A stretch of 64,000 nt of DNA from Ruminococcus sp. (lineage in GTDB: Bacteria; Bacillota; Clostridia; Oscillospirales; Ruminococcaceae), in NCBI GenBank assembly GCA_022768805.1, contig JALELB010000017.1, positions 1 to 64,000 of the forward strand, in the 5' to 3' direction. The position numbers and the translations under genes were made by a program. Below are positions 43,766 to 52,863 of the stretch, one piece after another; positions within the stretch are counted from its first letter, which is position 1; every line of letters begins with the position of its first letter. The notes below the pieces were generated by a model. It was not told the origin of the DNA. It saw only the letters and a list, made by a program, of their open reading frames with translations, and searched no databases.

Positions 43766-44569
43766 TCAGCGGGCGCCCTTACGCTTGAGCACCACGCCGA
43801 TGGTGGAGAAAAACAGCTTGCAGTCCAGAGCAAGGCTGCGGGTACGGATATAGCGCACGTCGGATTCCACCCATTCATCAAAGGCCATATCACTTCTGCC
43901 TTCGCACTGACAGATACAGGACAGACCGCCCTTTACCAGCAGACGCTCCATCTGGGCAGGCGTATACAGCACAACCTCCCGGGGGAGGGGCGGACGGGGG
44001 CCGATCAGGGACATATCACCCCGGAGCACATTGATAAGCTGAGGAAGCTCGTCAATGGAGGTTTTGCGGATGAAGCCGCCGATCCGGGTGATGCGGGGAT
44101 CGTTCTTGCTTTTGAAGGCGATGCCGTCGCACTCATTTTCCTTCTGGACTTCTTCAAAGCGCTTTTCCGCGTCCATGCACATGGAACGGAATTTATACAT
44201 ACGGAAGGGCTTTCCGTTCTCTGTCAGACGAACCTGGGAAAAAATAGGGTTGCCTTTATCTTCTATGTAGATAATGGCGGCAACAATCAGCCCCGGAATC
44301 AGCAGAAAAAGAATGCCAAGGGCGGAAACAATCACGTCAATGCTCCGCTTTACAGCCCGGTATGCGGCAGAACCTGCAGGCTTCAGCGTACTGTGTTTCA
44401 GGGTTTCCCGGATGCCGGTACAGAGAAGATCCAGCGCATGCTCGTCAAATTCCAGAATCGGGTATTGGGTGATGCCATCTTTATTTGTCTGTAAGGCTTC
44501 GATTGTAACCTCGGTGATCATATTTTCTGTCATACTGGCCTTTTCCAGGCCGGTACTCTTTGTTATCAT
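43766..44569 (-). CDS. Undecaprenyl-phosphate sugar phosphotransferase
   Basis: 267 residues. A soluble N-terminal part (1-65) precedes one membrane helix (about 78-100) and the bacterial sugar transferase catalytic domain with FRMYKFRSM, RTSIDELPQL-like RKTSIDELPQLINVLRGDMS and LIGPRPPLP. These enzymes place a first sugar-1-phosphate on the lipid carrier for capsule, exopolysaccharide or glycoprotein glycans. It is an orphan: no glycosyltransferases are near. The ATG at 44569 has no clear ribosome binding site; an internal ATG at 44533 is an alternative. Confidence 0.9.
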   Translation of the reverse strand: MITKSTGLEKASMTENMITEVTIEALQTNKDGITQYPILEFDEHALDLLCTGIRETLKHSTLKPAGSAAYRAVKRSIDVIVSALGILFLLIPGLIVAAIIYIEDKGNPIFSQVRLTENGKPFRMYKFRSMCMDAEKRFEEVQKENECDGIAFKSKNDPRITRIGGFIRKTSIDELPQLINVLRGDMSLIGPRPPLPREVVLYTPAQMERLLVKGGLSCICQCEGRSDMAFDEWVESDVRYIRTRSLALDCKLFFSTIGVVLKRKGAR

Positions 44570-44731
44570 TTACTCGCCCCCAATGATTGAATCGCGTCCC
44601 CTTCTGGCAACGGGCTGCTTATATATGCAGTTCTCTGTCTCTTTATCATCATTGCAAGATGCACAGCGGTAGAAATCAGATAGTGATTACCTTATAGCCG
44701 GGTTCATGGGACAGTTCCGGATCATAGTCAT
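44570..44731 (-). other. Long untranslated leader of the sugar transferase gene
   Basis: About 160 bases lie between the predicted transcript start and the ATG. Small hairpins can be drawn (CTGC/GCAG and CCC/GGG arms), and a 28-codon frame (44652-44566) ends in an ATGA overlap with the transferase start, but lacks a ribosome binding site. I recognise no known riboswitch. The rest of the 44570-44940 gap holds only two promoters and AT-rich sequence. Confidence 0.4.
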
Positions 44732-44737
44732 GTTTTC

Positions 44738-44766
44738 ATTATAACGTATTCCGGAGGGAAAGTCAA
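44738..44766 (-). promoter_or_regulatory. Sigma-A promoter for the sugar transferase gene
   Basis: On the - strand TTGACT (44766-44761), 17-base spacer, TATAAT (44743-44738). Confidence 0.82.
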
Positions 44767-44898
44767 ATAAATATGTCTGAATTCATGGGGTGGGCTGAAA
44801 ATTCGTCAAAATGTACGATATATCAGGTTGTTTATATTACACAATTCACATTGTCCTATTATTTCCTGCACTGGAAACAGAGTAAGGGCGGAACGATT

Positions 44899-44928
44899 TT
44901 GACATTTCTTTGACAGATATGTTATAAT
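44899..44928 (+). promoter_or_regulatory. Sigma-A promoter for the VanZ-like gene
   Basis: TTGACA at 44899-44904, 18-base spacer, TATAAT at 44923-44928. A transcript starting near 44935 would begin after the only ribosome-binding-like AGGAG (44929-44933). Confidence 0.75.
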
Positions 44929-44940
44929 AGGAGACGGGTG

Positions 44941-45456
44941 ATGCATATGAAAAAACGCACAGTGCTGTATGTGCTGATTGGGCTGACCATTTGTTTTATC
45001 TGGGGCAATTCCCTGATGCCCGCCTCTGTTTCCGGCAAACTCAGCGGCCAGCTGGCACAGCTGCTTTCCCGGTTTGTGTCTTTGCCGTTGAATCCGGAGG
45101 GGGATGCCTCGGACGGGCTGCTGCGCAAGCTGGCCCACGGTACGGAATTCTGCATTCTCGGCGCAGAGCTGGGAGTGCTCTGGTGTTCTGCCGGGAAACG
45201 ATGCTGGGAGCAGCTGGCTTTCCGGGGAGCTGCTGTGGCGCTGCTGGATGAAACCATTCAGCTGTTTGTTTCAGGCAGGGCCGGTATGATCCGGGATGTG
45301 TGGATTGATCTGGGAGGCTACACAGTGGGCGTATTGACAGGCCTTTTTCTGTGTATGTGGCTGATGCACCGCCGGGGGATCAGCCCAGGGTCAGGTGATT
45401 GCCCAGGAACCGGAACTCGCTCAGCGAGCCGGACAGATCCGCCAGCAGGGCATTGA
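44941..45456 (+). CDS. VanZ-like membrane protein
   Basis: 171 residues with about four hydrophobic segments. FIWGNSLMPA near the start, LRKLAHGTEFCILG and LLDETIQLFVSGRAGMIRDVWIDLGG are VanZ-family motifs. VanZ gives low-level teicoplanin resistance in enterococci; chromosomal relatives have no proven role. The last 25 residues are Gly/Ser/Pro-rich, unlike the family, and are encoded antisense to the end of pheA (77-base overlap). Confidence 0.85.
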   Translation: MHMKKRTVLYVLIGLTICFIWGNSLMPASVSGKLSGQLAQLLSRFVSLPLNPEGDASDGLLRKLAHGTEFCILGAELGVLWCSAGKRCWEQLAFRGAAVALLDETIQLFVSGRAGMIRDVWIDLGGYTVGVLTGLFLCMWLMHRRGISPGSGDCPGTGTRSASRTDPPAGH

Positions 45457-46495
45457 CCTTCGGATCCAGCACACTGCCGCTGAAATCCAGGTAAAACCGC
45501 ACATCAAAGCTGCCGTCTGCAATGGGCCGGCTTTCCAGCTTCTGCAAGTCCAGCCCGTTGGCGGAAAATTTGTTCAGCAGTCTGGACAGGCTTCCGGCCT
45601 GATTGGGCAGTTCTGCAATGATGGACACAGTATCCGCCTCCTCCGGAATCAGGCACTCCTTGGTGATGCAGATAAACTTTGTTACGTTTTCTTCTGCATC
45701 TGCAATATTCCGGTGCAGGATTTCCAGCCCGTACTGCTCTGCACACTGGGGACTGCATACCGCTGCATAGGGCAGCTGTGATTCCGCAACAAACCGTGCC
45801 GCTGTGGCAGTATTGCTGTAGGAAAGCTGCTCCAGTCCGCTGTCCCGGAGAAAGCCGCTGCACTGCTGCAGAGCCTGGGGGTGGGAGCAGACCGTGGTCA
45901 GCCGTGCCGGATCCATGCCCTTCCGGGCAGCCAGACAGTGCTGGATTTCCAGATCCACAGTGGCAGCGATATAGCCTGCCTGCCGGTACAGCAGCTCATA
46001 GGTGGGAATGACAGTGCCGGTGGTGGTATTCTGGATGGGCAGAATACCGCAGTCGATTTCTCCGGATTCTACCGCTTTGCATACATCCGAGAAGGTGGCA
46101 TAGAACTTCGCCTCCGCCTCCGGAAACAGCATCCGCAGGGCGGCCTCCGAGTTGGAGCCCCGGGTGCCCTGGCACCCTGCACGGACACAGGTCAGGGTCT
46201 TCACCTGCCGGAAGGGGGGCATCCAGGATGCATCCGCCAGAATCTGCTGCTGGTAGCATTTGCTGATGTCCATAATGGCGGAAAAGAGTGCTGCGGCACT
46301 CTGGGACATATCCGGCGGCGCCATATCCCGGATTCGCCGGATTACCTCGTCCTCCCGGTCCTTCTGAAAGACAGGAAGCTGATGCTCCTTTTTATAGACG
46401 CCTACCTGACGGCACAGGGCCATACGCTGTGCAAAGGCGTCGAGAATGGTTTTGTCCAGCTGATTGATTTGTAGACGCAGTGATTGTAAATCCAT
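45380..46495 (-). CDS. pheA: Bifunctional chorismate mutase / prephenate dehydratase
   Basis: 371 residues. Residues 1-90: AroQ-type chorismate mutase helices (LQINQLDKTILDAFAQRM). About 95-275: prephenate dehydratase, with the LPIQNTTTGTV motif and TKF in place of the more common TRF. About 285-371: ACT domain with the ESRP motif that senses phenylalanine. It makes phenylpyruvate from chorismate. The start at 46495 has GGGAGG 9 bases upstream; the longer frame upstream is antisense to ruvC. Own promoter at 46533-46561. Confidence 0.95.
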   Translation of the reverse strand: MDLQSLRLQINQLDKTILDAFAQRMALCRQVGVYKKEHQLPVFQKDREDEVIRRIRDMAPPDMSQSAAALFSAIMDISKCYQQQILADASWMPPFRQVKTLTCVRAGCQGTRGSNSEAALRMLFPEAEAKFYATFSDVCKAVESGEIDCGILPIQNTTTGTVIPTYELLYRQAGYIAATVDLEIQHCLAARKGMDPARLTTVCSHPQALQQCSGFLRDSGLEQLSYSNTATAARFVAESQLPYAAVCSPQCAEQYGLEILHRNIADAEENVTKFICITKECLIPEEADTVSIIAELPNQAGSLSRLLNKFSANGLDLQKLESRPIADGSFDVRFYLDFSGSVLDPKVNALLADLSGSLSEFRFLGNHLTLG

Positions 46496-46532
46496 GGCAG
46501 GAGCCTCCCGGTATTTTTTCTGGTTCCTTGCC

Positions 46533-46561
46533 ATTATACCGGATTTCCGATAAAAAATCAA
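46533..46561 (-). promoter_or_regulatory. Promoter for pheA
   Basis: On the - strand TTGATT (46561-46556), 17-base spacer, TATAAT (46538-46533). The leader is only about 30 bases, so no T-box or attenuator fits. Confidence 0.78.
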
Positions 46562-46581
46562 GAGAAAAGTCGGTTCAGCCC

Positions 46582-46611
46582 TTGAAATATAACATAGAAG
46601 TATGCTATAAT
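46582..46611 (+). promoter_or_regulatory. Promoter for ruvC-ruvA operon
   Basis: TTGAAA at 46582-46587, 18-base spacer, TATAAT at 46606-46611, diverging from the pheA promoter. I see no clear LexA box. Confidence 0.75.
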
Positions 46612-46642
46612 AATTAGTACTATCGTGTAAAGGGTGTGCGTC

Positions 46643-47149
46643 ATGCGGATCATCGGTATTGACCCGGGCTATGCCATTGTGGGCTTCGGGGTGCTGGATT
46701 ACCGGGGAGTGGAATTTACCACCCTGGAATACGGCGCAATCCTGACTGAGGCGCATACGGATTTTCCCCGGCGCCTGCAGAATATCTATGAGGATATGTC
46801 CTTTATTCTGGATCGCTTCAAGCCAGATGCGCTCGCCATTGAGCAGCTGTTTTTTTACTCCAACAAGACCACCGGCATTGACGTGGCCCAGGCCCGGGGC
46901 GTGATTCTGCTTTCCGCCGTGCAGCACGGCGTGCCCATCGCAGAGTATACCCCCTCCCAGGTCAAGCAGGCGGTGGTGGGATACGGCAAGGCAGAAAAGC
47001 GGCAGGTTATGGAAATGACCCGGCGCATTCTGCATCTGGAACAGATCCCCAAGCCGGATGACGCTGCGGATGCGCTGGCGCTGGCGATCTGTCACGGCCA
47101 CTGCAGCCGGGGAGCACAGGCTCTGACCCTGCGCACGGGAAGAATATAA
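46643..47149 (+). CDS. ruvC: Holliday junction resolvase RuvC
   Basis: 168 residues. IIGIDPGYAIVGFG carries the first catalytic Asp (Asp7), AIEQLFF the Glu, and DDAADALALAICH the last Asp pair. It cuts Holliday junctions with RuvAB. The ATG at 46643 is preferred to GTG 46634, which overlaps the AAAGGG binding site. Confidence 0.96.
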   Translation: MRIIGIDPGYAIVGFGVLDYRGVEFTTLEYGAILTEAHTDFPRRLQNIYEDMSFILDRFKPDALAIEQLFFYSNKTTGIDVAQARGVILLSAVQHGVPIAEYTPSQVKQAVVGYGKAEKRQVMEMTRRILHLEQIPKPDDAADALALAICHGHCSRGAQALTLRTGRI

Positions 47150-47167
47150 CAGGGAGGTGGCACAAGG

Positions 47168-47773
47168 GTGCTTTACAGCCTGCGGGGAACGCTGGTCCAT
47201 AAGGAACCGGGACTAGTTGTTATTGAATGCGGCGGCGTTGGCTATGCTTGCCGTACCACCTATGCCGCGTCCGGCGGAATCGGGGAAACCGGCACCGAAG
47301 TGTTCCTGTATACATACTTGTATATCCGAGAGGAGAATATCGAACTCTTTGGATTTTCGGATCAGCAGGAGCTGCGCTGCTTTCAGCTGCTCATCAGTAT
47401 ATCCGGCGTGGGACCCAAGGCGGCACTGTCCATTCTTTCCGATCTGGACCCCACCCGCTTTATGCTGACCGTTGCCGCCGGGGACAGCAAGGTGCTGACC
47501 AAGACCAAGGGCATCGGGGCAAAAACCGCCCAGCGCATCGTACTGGAGCTGAAGGACAAGATCAGCAAGGAGCCCCTGCCCCAGGCGGACGGAAGCGTTG
47601 AACCGGTATCCCGGACAGCCCAGGGCAGCACGGCGGAGGCCCTGTCCGCATTGATGGTGCTGGGGTATGCCCAGAGCGAAGTGATGCCCATTCTGGCAGA
47701 GCTGGACGATCAGCTGCCGGCGGCGGAGCTCATCAAGCAGACCCTGCGTACCATCGGAACCAGAAAAAAATAA
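47168..47773 (+). CDS. ruvA: Holliday junction branch migration protein RuvA
   Basis: 201 residues: OB-fold N-domain (YSLRGTLVHKE), helix-hairpin-helix region (ISGVGPKAALSIL and TKGIGAKTAQRIVLELKDK), flexible linker and C-terminal RuvB-binding domain (about 155-201). It starts with GTG 47168, after GGGAGGTGG. Confidence 0.96.
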   Translation: MLYSLRGTLVHKEPGLVVIECGGVGYACRTTYAASGGIGETGTEVFLYTYLYIREENIELFGFSDQQELRCFQLLISISGVGPKAALSILSDLDPTRFMLTVAAGDSKVLTKTKGIGAKTAQRIVLELKDKISKEPLPQADGSVEPVSRTAQGSTAEALSALMVLGYAQSEVMPILAELDDQLPAAELIKQTLRTIGTRKK

Positions 47774-47825
47774 GGCGGCACTGTTCGCTGCCACAGATAA
47801 TTCATGAAAGGGAAGGTTGTTTTCT

Positions 47826-48548
47826 ATGAATCTCGACGAATTGTTGCGGGAGGCCATTGCCCACCCGGAAAAGCGGTCCCTGTTCCTGCAGACACTGATT
47901 AAAAGCGACGTTTATGTGATCTGCAAAAATCCGGTAAAGCCCAATCCGGATGGGAGCGTGCAGATGGAGCTGATTACGACCACCAATCCGGACGGGGATG
48001 TATTCATTCCCTTCTTTACCAGTTTTCGTTCCCTCCAGATTTTTGCCAAGCGGTATGTAAACTGTTATAAGCTCAACTGCCTGCGGCTCTTTGATCTGAT
48101 TCAGTCTGCTTCTGCGGTACTGAACCCCAATTCCTACGGCAAGGAATTCTCTCCCCAGGAGATCCAGAGCATTCTGATGATCGCACGCAATCTGAATATT
48201 CCTGCCATCTCCATGAAGGAGGAGGAAACCATTCAGTACCGGAAACTGACCCGCCAGGTTCCCTATCTCACCAAGGCCGCAACCAAGTATCTTTCCAAGC
48301 AGCCCAATGTGGATGCTGCATATATTCTGGAAATGGTACGTGGCTGTGAAAAGCCCCAGATCCTGTTTGTATTCGACATGATCGGCAGCACCCGAAAGCT
48401 TTTTTACCCTCTGTCCAAGTATCTGGCAGAGGTGGTGCATCCCGGGGACAGTCTGTGTTTTTTAAGCATGGAGCAGGATACCGCCAAGAAAGCGGTTGAG
48501 GGCATTGATCCCTTCTATGTCCGCAAGAAGCGCTTCTTTGAACGCTGA
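47826..48548 (+). CDS. SseB-like protein inserted in the ruv cluster
   Basis: 240 residues. The N-terminal half (residues about 10-115) resembles the SseB domain: VYVI start strand, [15 protein letters not shown] second half (about 140-235) may be the SseB C-terminal type domain ([20 protein letters not shown]). Function unknown; SseB overproduction changes serine sensitivity in E. coli. It lies between ruvA and ruvB, with AAAGGGAAGG 8 bases from the ATG, so it is likely part of the operon. Confidence 0.72.
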   Translation: MNLDELLREAIAHPEKRSLFLQTLIKSDVYVICKNPVKPNPDGSVQMELITTTNPDGDVFIPFFTSFRSLQIFAKRYVNCYKLNCLRLFDLIQSASAVLNPNSYGKEFSPQEIQSILMIARNLNIPAISMKEEETIQYRKLTRQVPYLTKAATKYLSKQPNVDAAYILEMVRGCEKPQILFVFDMIGSTRKLFYPLSKYLAEVVHPGDSLCFLSMEQDTAKKAVEGIDPFYVRKKRFFER

Positions 48549-48583
48549 CGGCGCATACCCGGCACTGCCGGTTGGAGGTTTAT

Positions 48584-49630
48584 GTGATAGATACTGGTGA
48601 AATGGAGTTCGAGAGCCGGATGACTGCACCGGAGTTTACCCCTCCGGATGTGGAGCTGGAATTCTCCCTCCGCCCGAAAACCCTGAGTGAATATATCGGA
48701 CAGGACAAGGTCAAGGAAATCCTTGCGGTTTATATTGAAGCGGCCCGCCGCAGAGGCGAGCCGCTGGATCATGTGCTGCTGTACGGGCCTCCGGGTCTGG
48801 GCAAGACCACCCTGGCCGGAATCATCGCCCAGGAGATGGGGGTGAATCTGCGGATCACCTCCGGTCCTGCCATTGAAAAGGCGGGGGATCTGGCAGCACT
48901 GCTGACAAATCTGTCGGAAAACGATGTGCTGTTCATTGACGAGATCCACCGGCTGTCCCGGGCGGTGGAGGAGGTTTTATACCCGGCTATGGAGGACAAT
49001 GCCCTGGATATTGTCATCGGCAAGGGTCCCTCTGCCAATTCCATCCGGGTGGATCTGCCCAAATTCACCCTGGTGGGTGCTACCACCCGGGCGGGTCAGC
49101 TGACTTCCCCTCTGCGGGACCGGTTCGGCATCGTGCAGCGGCTGGAGCTGTATCCTCCGGAGCAGCTTTGCGATATTATCCGCCGCAGCAGCATGCTACT
49201 GGGCATTCCCTGCGAATATGACGGCGCCATGGAGCTGGCGCGGCGTGCCCGGGGAACTCCCCGTATTGCCAACCGGCTGCTGAAGCGGGTGCGGGATTTT
49301 GCAGATGTGATGGGGGACGGCAGAATCACCCGGGAAATCGCCTGCACCGCCCTTGATAAGCTGGAAATCGACGAGCTGGGGCTGGATAGTCTGGACAAAC
49401 GGGTGCTGCATATGATTATCAAGGGCTACAACGGCGGCCCTGTGGGTCTGGAGACCCTTGCCTCCGCCATCGGGGAGGAGTCTGTGACCCTGGAGGACGT
49501 TTGCGAGCCCTATCTGATGCAGCTGGGCTTTTTGTCCCGGACGCCCCGGGGCAGATGTGCCACTCAGCTTGCCTATCAGCACCTGGGCATCCCCCGGGAG
49601 GGCGCACAGGACACACAGCTGTCCCTGTAA
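48584..49630 (+). CDS. ruvB: Holliday junction helicase RuvB
   Basis: 348 residues. AAA+ with [43 protein letters not shown] and a C-terminal winged-helix ([13 protein letters not shown]). It drives branch migration. The start is taken as GTG 48584, 5 bases after GGAGG; an ATG at 48602 is also possible. Confidence 0.96.
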   Translation: MIDTGEMEFESRMTAPEFTPPDVELEFSLRPKTLSEYIGQDKVKEILAVYIEAARRRGEPLDHVLLYGPPGLGKTTLAGIIAQEMGVNLRITSGPAIEKAGDLAALLTNLSENDVLFIDEIHRLSRAVEEVLYPAMEDNALDIVIGKGPSANSIRVDLPKFTLVGATTRAGQLTSPLRDRFGIVQRLELYPPEQLCDIIRRSSMLLGIPCEYDGAMELARRARGTPRIANRLLKRVRDFADVMGDGRITREIACTALDKLEIDELGLDSLDKRVLHMIIKGYNGGPVGLETLASAIGEESVTLEDVCEPYLMQLGFLSRTPRGRCATQLAYQHLGIPREGAQDTQLSL

Positions 49631-49672
49631 CAGACACACTGCTGCAATACGACAATGAAGGAGATTGAACAA

Positions 49673-51025
49673 ATGGGAAGACTGTTCGGAACAGACGGCG
49701 CAAGAGGAGTTGCCATTACGGAGCTGACCTGTGAGCTGGCTATGCAGATCGGCAGAGCGGCAGCTCTGGTACTGACCCGGAAGATGAACCACAAGCCGAT
49801 GATCTATATCGGTAAGGATACCCGGATTTCTTCGGATATTCTGGAGGCAGCCCTGGCGGCAGGCATCTGCTCCGTAGGGGCCAATGCGGAGCTTCTGGGC
49901 GTTGTGCCTACGCCGGCGGTGGCAACTCTTGTCCGGCTCAATGCGGCGGATGCGGGGGTGATGATTTCCGCTTCCCACAACAGTGTGGAATTTAACGGCA
50001 TTAAGCTGTTTTCCTCCACGGGCTACAAGCTGTCCGATGAGATCGAGGAGGAAATCGAGGCGCTGATTCTGGATCATCCGGAGCAGATCCGGCTCCAGTC
50101 CCACACCAATGTGGGCCGCATCAGCGTATACAAGGACGCCCAGCGAGATTATATCCGTTACATCCAGAAGGCCATTCATACGGATCTGAGCGGTCTGCGG
50201 GTGGCTCTGGACTGTGCCAACGGCAGTGCCTCCGCAACGGCGAAGAAGCTGTTTGAGGGTATGGGTGCGGAGGTTATCATGGTCTGCGACCAGCCGGACG
50301 GCAGCAACATCAATGCGGACTGCGGCTCCACCCATACGGAGAATCTGATGGAGTTCGTGCCGGACCATCAGTGCGACCTGGGCCTTGCCTTTGACGGTGA
50401 TGCGGACCGGTGCCTGGCGGTGGATGAAAAGGGCGAGCTGGTGGACGGCGACAAGCTCATTGCCATTTTTGCCAAGGCGTATAAGGAACAGAACAAGCTG
50501 AAAAACAATGCGGCAGTGGTTACGGTGATGACCAATCTGGGCTTCCGGCATTTTGCCGCAGCGGCAGGCATTGACGTTGTGGTTGCATCCGTAGGCGACC
50601 GGTATGTGCTGGAGAAAATGCTGGACGGCGGGTATAATATCGGCGGAGAGCAGAGCGGCCACATTATCTTCCTGGACGAGGCTACCACCGGAGACGGAGA
50701 GCTGTCCGGCGCCAAGCTGATGGAGATTATGGCACAGTCCGGCAAAAAGCTCAGCGAGCTTGCCACCGTGATGGAGCATTTCCCCCAGGTGATGATTAAC
50801 GTGAAGATCGCGGCAAAGGACCGGGAAATGTGGAAGAACGACCCGGATATCACCGGCCTCATCGCCAAGCGTGAGGAAGAGCTGGGGGATACGGGGCGAA
50901 TCCTGGTACGGGAAAGCGGTACGGAGCCCCTGATCCGGGTGATGCTGGAGGGCAGGGATTTCCGGCGGATCAACACCTTTGCCATGGAGATTGCGGATAA
51001 AATCAGAGAAAAAGTAGGACGATAA
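49673..51025 (+). CDS. glmM: Phosphoglucosamine mutase
   Basis: 450 residues. GRLFGTDGARGV start, phosphoserine loop ISASHNS (Ser101), metal loop DGDADR and the C-terminal RESGTEPLIRVM. It turns glucosamine-6-phosphate into the 1-phosphate for cell-wall UDP-GlcNAc. AAGGAG is 9 bases before the ATG at 49673. In many Firmicutes ybbR and cdaA lie next to it; here they are absent. Confidence 0.97.
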   Translation: MGRLFGTDGARGVAITELTCELAMQIGRAAALVLTRKMNHKPMIYIGKDTRISSDILEAALAAGICSVGANAELLGVVPTPAVATLVRLNAADAGVMISASHNSVEFNGIKLFSSTGYKLSDEIEEEIEALILDHPEQIRLQSHTNVGRISVYKDAQRDYIRYIQKAIHTDLSGLRVALDCANGSASATAKKLFEGMGAEVIMVCDQPDGSNINADCGSTHTENLMEFVPDHQCDLGLAFDGDADRCLAVDEKGELVDGDKLIAIFAKAYKEQNKLKNNAAVVTVMTNLGFRHFAAAAGIDVVVASVGDRYVLEKMLDGGYNIGGEQSGHIIFLDEATTGDGELSGAKLMEIMAQSGKKLSELATVMEHFPQVMINVKIAAKDREMWKNDPDITGLIAKREEELGDTGRILVRESGTEPLIRVMLEGRDFRRINTFAMEIADKIREKVGR

Positions 51026-51028
51026 GCC

Positions 51029-51895
51029 TTGAGAATTGCAGACAACTGGAAGGAATACAGGATTCTGGATGCTTCTGACGGAGAAAAGCTGGAGTTGTGG
51101 AACGGCATCAGCCTTATCCGGCCGGATCCCCAGATCATCTGGAAAACGCCCCACGCCGTTCCCCAGTGGAATACGGCGGACGGCCATTATCACCGCTCCA
51201 ACGCCGGGGGCGGCAGCTGGAGCTTTAAAAAGAAGCTGCCCGGCTCCTGGCTGCTCCATTATGGTGCACTCACGTTCCAGATCCGTCCCACCGGCTTCAA
51301 GCATACAGGGCTTTTTCCGGAGCAGGCAGTGAACTGGGACTATATGTCCGGGCTGATCCGGAATGCGGGCAGACCGATTCGTGTACTGAATCTGTTTGCT
51401 TATACCGGGGGAGCCACCCTGGCCTGTGCCCAGGCAGGGGCTGAGGTGTGCCATGTGGACGCCTCCAAGGGGATGGTACAGTGGGCCCGGGACAATGCGG
51501 CGGCATCCGGGCTGACGGAAAAGCCTATCCGCTGGATTGTGGATGACTGCGAAAAATTTGTACAGCGGGAGATCCGCCGGGGCAGAAAATATGACGCCAT
51601 TGTGATGGATCCCCCCAGCTACGGCAGGGGCCCCGGGGGAGAGGTCTGGAAGCTGGAAAACTGTGTGTATGACCTGGTGCAGCTCTGTGCAGGCGCCCTT
51701 TCCGAGCAGCCCTTGTTTTTCCTCATCAACAGCTATACCACCGGGCTTTCTCCTTCTGTAATGGGCTATATTTTGGGCACGGTTCTGCAAAGCAGGCTTG
51801 GCGGCAGTGTGCAGTCTGACGAAATCGGGCTGCCGGTGGAGCAAAGCGGATTATATCTGCCCTGTGGGGCAACGGCAATCTGGCAGGCTGAATAA
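51029..51895 (+). CDS. RlmI/RlmK-like SAM-dependent methyltransferase
   Basis: 288 residues. VLNLFAYTGGATLACAQAGA is the SAM-binding motif I and MDPPSYGRGPGGEVWK holds the catalytic-type DPPSY of rRNA methyltransferases in COG1092. The PUA domain of RlmI is missing. The target is unknown. TTG 51029 starts the frame 3 bases after glmM; the ribosome binding site is weak (AGGA at about 51016), suggesting coupling to glmM. Confidence 0.85.
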   Translation: MRIADNWKEYRILDASDGEKLELWNGISLIRPDPQIIWKTPHAVPQWNTADGHYHRSNAGGGSWSFKKKLPGSWLLHYGALTFQIRPTGFKHTGLFPEQAVNWDYMSGLIRNAGRPIRVLNLFAYTGGATLACAQAGAEVCHVDASKGMVQWARDNAAASGLTEKPIRWIVDDCEKFVQREIRRGRKYDAIVMDPPSYGRGPGGEVWKLENCVYDLVQLCAGALSEQPLFFLINSYTTGLSPSVMGYILGTVLQSRLGGSVQSDEIGLPVEQSGLYLPCGATAIWQAE

Positions 51896-51936
51896 GGGCA
51901 ACAGCGGGACGGGCGTCTGCGCATTGCCCCTTTTTC
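51896..51936 (+). terminator. Terminator before ecfA1
   Basis: GGGCAA (51896-51901) pairs with TTGCCC (51924-51929); the interior extends the stem through GCG/CGC and GACG/CGTC. CTTTTT follows. Confidence 0.78.
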
Positions 51937-51970
51937 CTGTTTGGAAGCATGCAACGAAAGGAGTCGGATT

Positions 51971-52840
51971 ATGGCTGAAAACTGCATGATTGATGTGCAG
52001 GATCTGCACTTTGCATACGAAAACGAAATGGAGCCGGACAAGCCAGCCCATGAGGTGCTCAAGGGCGTGAATCTAAAGATCCGCCCGGGTGAATTCGTTG
52101 CAGTGCTGGGGCATAACGGCTCCGGCAAGTCCACTTTAGCGAAGCATCTGAATGCCATTCTGCAGCCCACCTCCGGCAAGGTGCTGGTGGAGGGGATGGA
52201 TACCTCCGACCCGGAGCTGCTGTTTGACATCCGGCAGCATGTGGGAATGGTGTTCCAGAATCCGGACAACCAGATCGTGGCCACCATTGTGGAGGAGGAC
52301 GTTGCCTTTGCGCCGGAAAATCTGGGTGTGCCCCGGGAGGAGATGCGCAAGCGGGTGGATGAGGCCCTGCAGGCGGTGCATATGTACGAATACCGACACC
52401 ATGCTCCCCACCAGCTGTCCGGTGGACAGAAGCAGCGGGTGGCCATTGCCGGCATCATCGCCATGCGGCCGGACTGTATCGTGCTGGACGAGCCCACCGC
52501 CATGCTGGATCCCCATGGCAGGCGGCAGGTGATGCGCACCATCCGGAGCCTGAACCGGGAGTACGGCATCACCATTGTGCTGATTACCCACTATATGGAG
52601 GAAGCAGCGGAATGTGACCGGGTGGTGGTGATGGACAGCGGCAGGATTCTGCTGGACGATACCCCACGGCAAGTGTTTTCCCAGGTAACACAGCTAAAGG
52701 ATGTGGGGCTGGATGTGCCCCAGGTAACCGAGCTTGTGCATCTGCTGAATCAGGCAGGCTGCGGGCTGGACCCCCATATTATCCATGAGGATGAATGTGT
52801 GGAGGCACTGGAAAAGCTGCTGGGCGCACCGGGTGCGTGA
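51971..52840 (+). CDS. ecfA1: ECF transporter ATPase EcfA1
   Basis: 289 residues. ABC ATPase with Walker [10 protein letters not shown], signature [13 protein letters not shown], Walker [14 protein letters not shown] and H-loop LITHYMEEA. With EcfA2 and EcfT it powers vitamin uptake by exchangeable S components such as RibU. AAAGGAG is 7 bases before the ATG at 51971. No promoter is clear after the terminator at 51896-51936. Confidence 0.96.
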   Translation: MAENCMIDVQDLHFAYENEMEPDKPAHEVLKGVNLKIRPGEFVAVLGHNGSGKSTLAKHLNAILQPTSGKVLVEGMDTSDPELLFDIRQHVGMVFQNPDNQIVATIVEEDVAFAPENLGVPREEMRKRVDEALQAVHMYEYRHHAPHQLSGGQKQRVAIAGIIAMRPDCIVLDEPTAMLDPHGRRQVMRTIRSLNREYGITIVLITHYMEEAAECDRVVVMDSGRILLDDTPRQVFSQVTQLKDVGLDVPQVTELVHLLNQAGCGLDPHIIHEDECVEALEKLLGAPGA

Positions 52841-52863
52841 CTATCCATGGAGGAGAGAGACGA

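Noticed and set aside
44689..44731. Leaderless 14-codon frame at the sugar transferase transcript start
   Set aside because: Too short, no ribosome binding site and no recognisable pattern.
46496..46532. Phe attenuator or T-box before pheA
   Set aside because: The promoter leaves a leader of about 30 bases, with no hairpin or Phe-rich frame.
46496..47200. N-terminal extension of PheA
   Set aside because: It is antisense to ruvC; the chorismate mutase start and ribosome binding site fix the start at 46495.
49196..51844. Long open antisense frame of about 880 codons
   Set aside because: It is opposite ruvB, glmM and the methyltransferase gene, with no motif and unusual composition (rich in His, Gln, Leu), as expected for the shadow of GC-rich genes.
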